Assembly: GCF_001649575.2 (NCBI RefSeq)
Contig: NC_051430.1
Span: forward strand, 15,058,433-15,122,432
Reading direction: 5' to 3'
DNA: 64,000 nucleotides
Source: Kryptolebias marmoratus
Taxonomy: Eukaryota; Chordata; Actinopteri; Cyprinodontiformes; Rivulidae
Below the pieces are notes generated by a model. The model searched no databases and was not told the DNA's origin. It was given only the letters and a program-made list of their open reading frames with translations. The position numbers and the translations under genes were made by a program. Shown here in pieces: positions 61,191-64,000 of the stretch (position 1 is its first letter; every line of letters starts with the position of its first letter).

Positions 61191-64000
61191 TCAACTTGGC
61201 CTCCACATTCCGGCCCCTAATTGTGACCCTATTACACAATTACCAACTTAAAACTTGTGGAGCCAAAGTACTCAAATGCCTTACAAAATAATCAACATAA
61301 AAGATAAACAAACTTATCGATATCTAAGAATGACTGCTTCATTCCGATTCCTGTAAAAGGCAAATCTTTGTTATGGGTCTGTCCATCGTGTTTGTCTTTG
61401 TTTTGATTCTCACTTGACGCACCATTCCTGTCTTGTCAGAGATGGTTTGGATTACTTTCCCTGTAACCCAAGAGTTACGTGGAGCTGTGTCATCAACAAT
61501 AAGCACTATATCTCCAACTGTAAAGTTGCGAGACAGACGGGTCCACTTTTGCCTTTCCTGAAGCAGTGGCAAATATTCTCTTGTCCAACGTTTCCAGAAT
61601 ATTTCTGACATATATTGTACTTGCTTCCATCTCCTTCTTGCATAGAGATCTTGCTTGTCAAACAGTCCAGGAGGAAAAGATGGTTTAGTTTTCAGAAGCA
61701 AGAGGTGATTGGGAGTGAGTACCTCCAAGTCGTTTGGATCGCTGGACACCTTAGTTATCGGTCGACTATTAATAACAGCTTCCGCCTCACACAGAAGTGT
61801 ATGTAGACCCTCTTCATCCAGTGTCTGCAGTCTTAATGTGGCATTTAAGATTTTCTTCACTGACTTTATTAATCTCTCCCAGACGCCGCCATGGTGGGAT
61901 CCTGTGGGAGGATTGAACATCCATTGAATGCCTTGCTGTTGAAGGTGGTCTTCAATCTTGGACATGTTCCATTCATTAATGGCTCTCTTAAGTTCACGCT
62001 CTGCACCAATGAAATTCGTTCCATTATCAGAACGAAGAATCTTTACCTGGCCTCGTCTAGCTATGAAGCGACGAAGGGCATGAATAAAGGAATCCGTGTC
62101 CAGTGAGGCTGCCATTTCCAAGTGTATTGCACGGGTAGTTAAGCAGGTAAAAATGACGCCGTACCTTTTCACTACACTTCGACCACGTTTAACCTCAAAC
62201 GGACCAAAGTAGTCCACTCCTGAGTTGGTAAACGGTGGATCATCTGGCAGAACTCTGTCTTGAGGAAGGTCTGCCATTTGTTGTTTTCCTACAACTCCAT
62301 GCGCACGTCGGCAGACAATACACTTGGAGAGTATCCGTCTTACTGCGGTGTTGGCACCGGGAACCCAAAACTTTGTCCTCAGCTTGGAGATTACATGATT
62401 ACGACCACAATGCGCCAAGTTCTCATGAATTTCTCTGAAGATAAGCTTTGTGACGTGCTGATCCTTACTAAGGATTGCTGGACGCTTTGATTCCTCCGGT
62501 AATGCTGATTTCCTAAGTCGTCCTCCAACCCTGAGAATGCCTTGTTCCAGTACTGGATTCAGTTTGAAAAGAGAACTAGTCTTCTTCACTCCTTGGTCCT
62601 TAGAAAGTGTGGTGATTTCTTCGGAAAATGCCTTAGCTTGGCAATAGCGAACAATTGCTTCTTCAGCTTCTGCAAGGTTCTCCATAGTTAGTTTCTTAAT
62701 GTCCACTTGAAGCAGGCTTTCCTTGAAACTTCTCATTTCCCTTTCAACTTCAGATTGAGCTTTAACAGCATTTAACTCCTTCCTTTTGCGACACAGTTGC
62801 AGTAGGATACTCTTAACTTTAAGCATCCATGCAATTGCCCTTTTTAGTCGAAACCAGGATGAGAAGTACTGCAGGAATTCCTCCACTGCATCTTTACGTT
62901 CCTCAACAGTGTGAGCACAAATCAGTGTACTCTTCACCTCTGGGTCTTCTGTAGTCAGGTCTCCAATGGTATGCACACTTTCTGGCCATTGGTCCATGTG
63001 CTTAACAAGAAAGTCCGGCCCCTGTAACCACACATGGTGGTGAATGAAGCTTCCTGCCTTGAGTCCCCTGGATGCACAGTCAGCAGGATTCAATGAGGTG
63101 TTGATATACCTCCATTGCTGTGGATTGGAGCATTTCAGGATGGCGTCCACACGATTAGCGACGAATGTGCGGAACCTACTCGTTTGGTTGCTGATATATT
63201 TTAGTACTGTGGTACTATCTGACCAAAACACGGATGGTTGGAGTGGAAGCTGCAGTTCTGTTGTTAGAACCTTGTCCATGCGTGTTGCCATGGTTGCTGC
63301 AGTAAGTTCCATACGGGGAATCGTTACAGGCTTAAGTGGGGCCACTCTTGCTTTCCCCAACATGAATGCACAATGAACTTTGTTACTACCGTTTTTCTGT
63401 AGCAAGTAGCTAACTGTACCGTAGCCCTCTACACTGGCATCGGCAAAATGTTGCAGCTGGTTGTATACCGACTGTCCAAATCCTACAGGTTTAAAACATC
63501 TTGGGACATTCATGTTCTCCAACTGATGGAGCTGGGTCTTCCACTCAAGCCACTTATGAGCCAAGTCTTCGGGTATGATGACATCCCAGCCAATCTTCCG
63601 CCTGCAAAGCTCTTGCAGAATCTTCTTCGCTTGAAGCATAACTGGTGACAGGATACCCAATGGGTCGTAGACAGAACTCATGATGGAAAGGATGTTCCTC
63701 CGAGTGGGAGCTTTGTCTGGCATTATGATCTTGAATCGGAAGCTGTCAGACTGAATACACCATTGGACTCCCAAAGCTCTCTCTACGGGAAGCATATCCT
63801 GATCCAAGTCCAGATCTTTAACTTCTGTTGTCCTCTCTTCTTCTGGAATAGCTGACAGCACTGCTCTGCTATTGCTAATCCATTTGGTGAGTCTGAATCC
63901 ACCTCTGTGACATACTGCTCTCAGAGTGTGGTACAACTGTATGGCTTCATCTTCTGAGCTCACAGACTTTAAACAATCATCTACATAGAAGTTGTATAGC
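61191..64000 (-). mobile_element. BEL/Pao retrotransposon copy 2 (runs off the window)
   Basis: The sequence duplicates the 3' half of copy 1. No differences were noticed in the stretches compared by eye, apart from the single base in the LTR. The copy is cut by the window edge. Confidence 0.9.
61339..64000 (-). CDS. BEL/Pao gag-pol polyprotein, copy 2 (partial)
   Basis: The frame is open from the window edge to the stop. It corresponds to residues 1112-1997 of the copy 1 protein: the end of the reverse transcriptase with YVDD (plus-strand 63976-63987), RNase H, HHCC and DDE integrase, and the DUF5641-like end. The predicted protein is identical to copy 1 over the shared part. The N-terminal half lies beyond 64000; a Met at 63963 is internal and not a real start. 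Confidence 0.92.
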   Translation of the reverse strand, partial: LYNFYVDDCLKSVSSEDEAIQLYHTLRAVCHRGGFRLTKWISNSRAVLSAIPEEERTTEVKDLDLDQDMLPVERALGVQWCIQSDSFRFKIIMPDKAPTRRNILSIMSSVYDPLGILSPVMLQAKKILQELCRRKIGWDVIIPEDLAHKWLEWKTQLHQLENMNVPRCFKPVGFGQSVYNQLQHFADASVEGYGTVSYLLQKNGSNKVHCAFMLGKARVAPLKPVTIPRMELTAATMATRMDKVLTTELQLPLQPSVFWSDSTTVLKYISNQTSRFRTFVANRVDAILKCSNPQQWRYINTSLNPADCASRGLKAGSFIHHHVWLQGPDFLVKHMDQWPESVHTIGDLTTEDPEVKSTLICAHTVEERKDAVEEFLQYFSSWFRLKRAIAWMLKVKSILLQLCRKRKELNAVKAQSEVEREMRSFKESLLQVDIKKLTMENLAEAEEAIVRYCQAKAFSEEITTLSKDQGVKKTSSLFKLNPVLEQGILRVGGRLRKSALPEESKRPAILSKDQHVTKLIFREIHENLAHCGRNHVISKLRTKFWVPGANTAVRRILSKCIVCRRAHGVVGKQQMADLPQDRVLPDDPPFTNSGVDYFGPFEVKRGRSVVKRYGVIFTCLTTRAIHLEMAASLDTDSFIHALRRFIARRGQVKILRSDNGTNFIGAERELKRAINEWNMSKIEDHLQQQGIQWMFNPPTGSHHGGVWERLIKSVKKILNATLRLQTLDEEGLHTLLCEAEAVINSRPITKVSSDPNDLEVLTPNHLLLLKTKPSFPPGLFDKQDLYARRRWKQVQYMSEIFWKRWTREYLPLLQERQKWTRLSRNFTVGDIVLIVDDTAPRNSWVTGKVIQTISDKTGMVRQVRIKTKTNTMDRPITKICLLQESE

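Noticed and set aside
63961..63963. Met as the start of a separate 874-residue protein in copy 2
   Set aside because: The frame stays open to the window edge and corresponds to the interior of RT; the true start lies beyond 64000.

Overview
The window looks like a piece of a teleost fish nuclear genome, probably a percomorph-type fish. It is AT-rich and mostly non-coding. It contains widely spaced vertebrate-type exons with GT-AG introns, many microsatellites, and repeat classes typical of fish (Rex1/L2-like LINE tails, a LINE with an ATGG-repeat tail, hAT-type and fold-back MITEs, a Tc1/mariner relic, BEL/Pao LTR elements). No bacterial genes, CRISPR arrays or tRNA genes were found.

The only host gene I can support is the 3' part of a GDNF-family receptor alpha gene on the + strand. 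Five exons (12831-13209, 25640-25752, 26747-26887, 32841-32971, 39040-39165) join in frame and encode the last 295 residues. They cover cysteine-rich domain 2, domain 3, a short linker and a hydrophobic GPI-anchor tail. Most diagnostic residues point to gfra2, but the paralogue is not certain. The 5' exons (signal peptide, domain 1) lie outside the window or were not recognised. Positions 1-12830 are therefore probably intron, and a 3' UTR of about 1 kb follows the stop.

The introns and the downstream flank carry much older mobile DNA. There are LINE relics near 1.6-2.2, 30.8-31.1, 35-35.9 and 45.3-46.1 kb. A LINE copy with a 14-bp target-site duplication, interrupted by a 366-bp assembly gap, lies at 8.4-9.2 kb. 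A Tc1/mariner-like transposase pseudogene lies at 4.7-5.3 kb and a palindromic hAT-type MITE at 7.1 kb. A solo LTR with a 4-bp target duplication and a perfect CRE palindrome lies at 19.3 kb. Two unclassified repeat families recur: a fold-back element with long inverted arms (14.3, 25.0 and 40.3 kb, fragments at 20.2 and 46.2 kb), and a family sharing an internal 'flanking-unit' sequence (11.7, 27.3, 42.2 and 47.7 kb).

The right end (53981-64000) holds the most striking object: a BEL/Pao LTR retrotransposon on the minus strand with an uninterrupted 1997-codon gag-pol frame. It is followed head-to-tail by a second, apparently near-identical copy that runs off the window. The period is 6782 bp and an LTR is shared between the copies. 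This is either a genuine LTR-int-LTR-int tandem of a very young element or an assembly duplication. I see no strong case for a wholly new gene system; the tandem BEL array and the fold-back family are the best candidates for follow-up.
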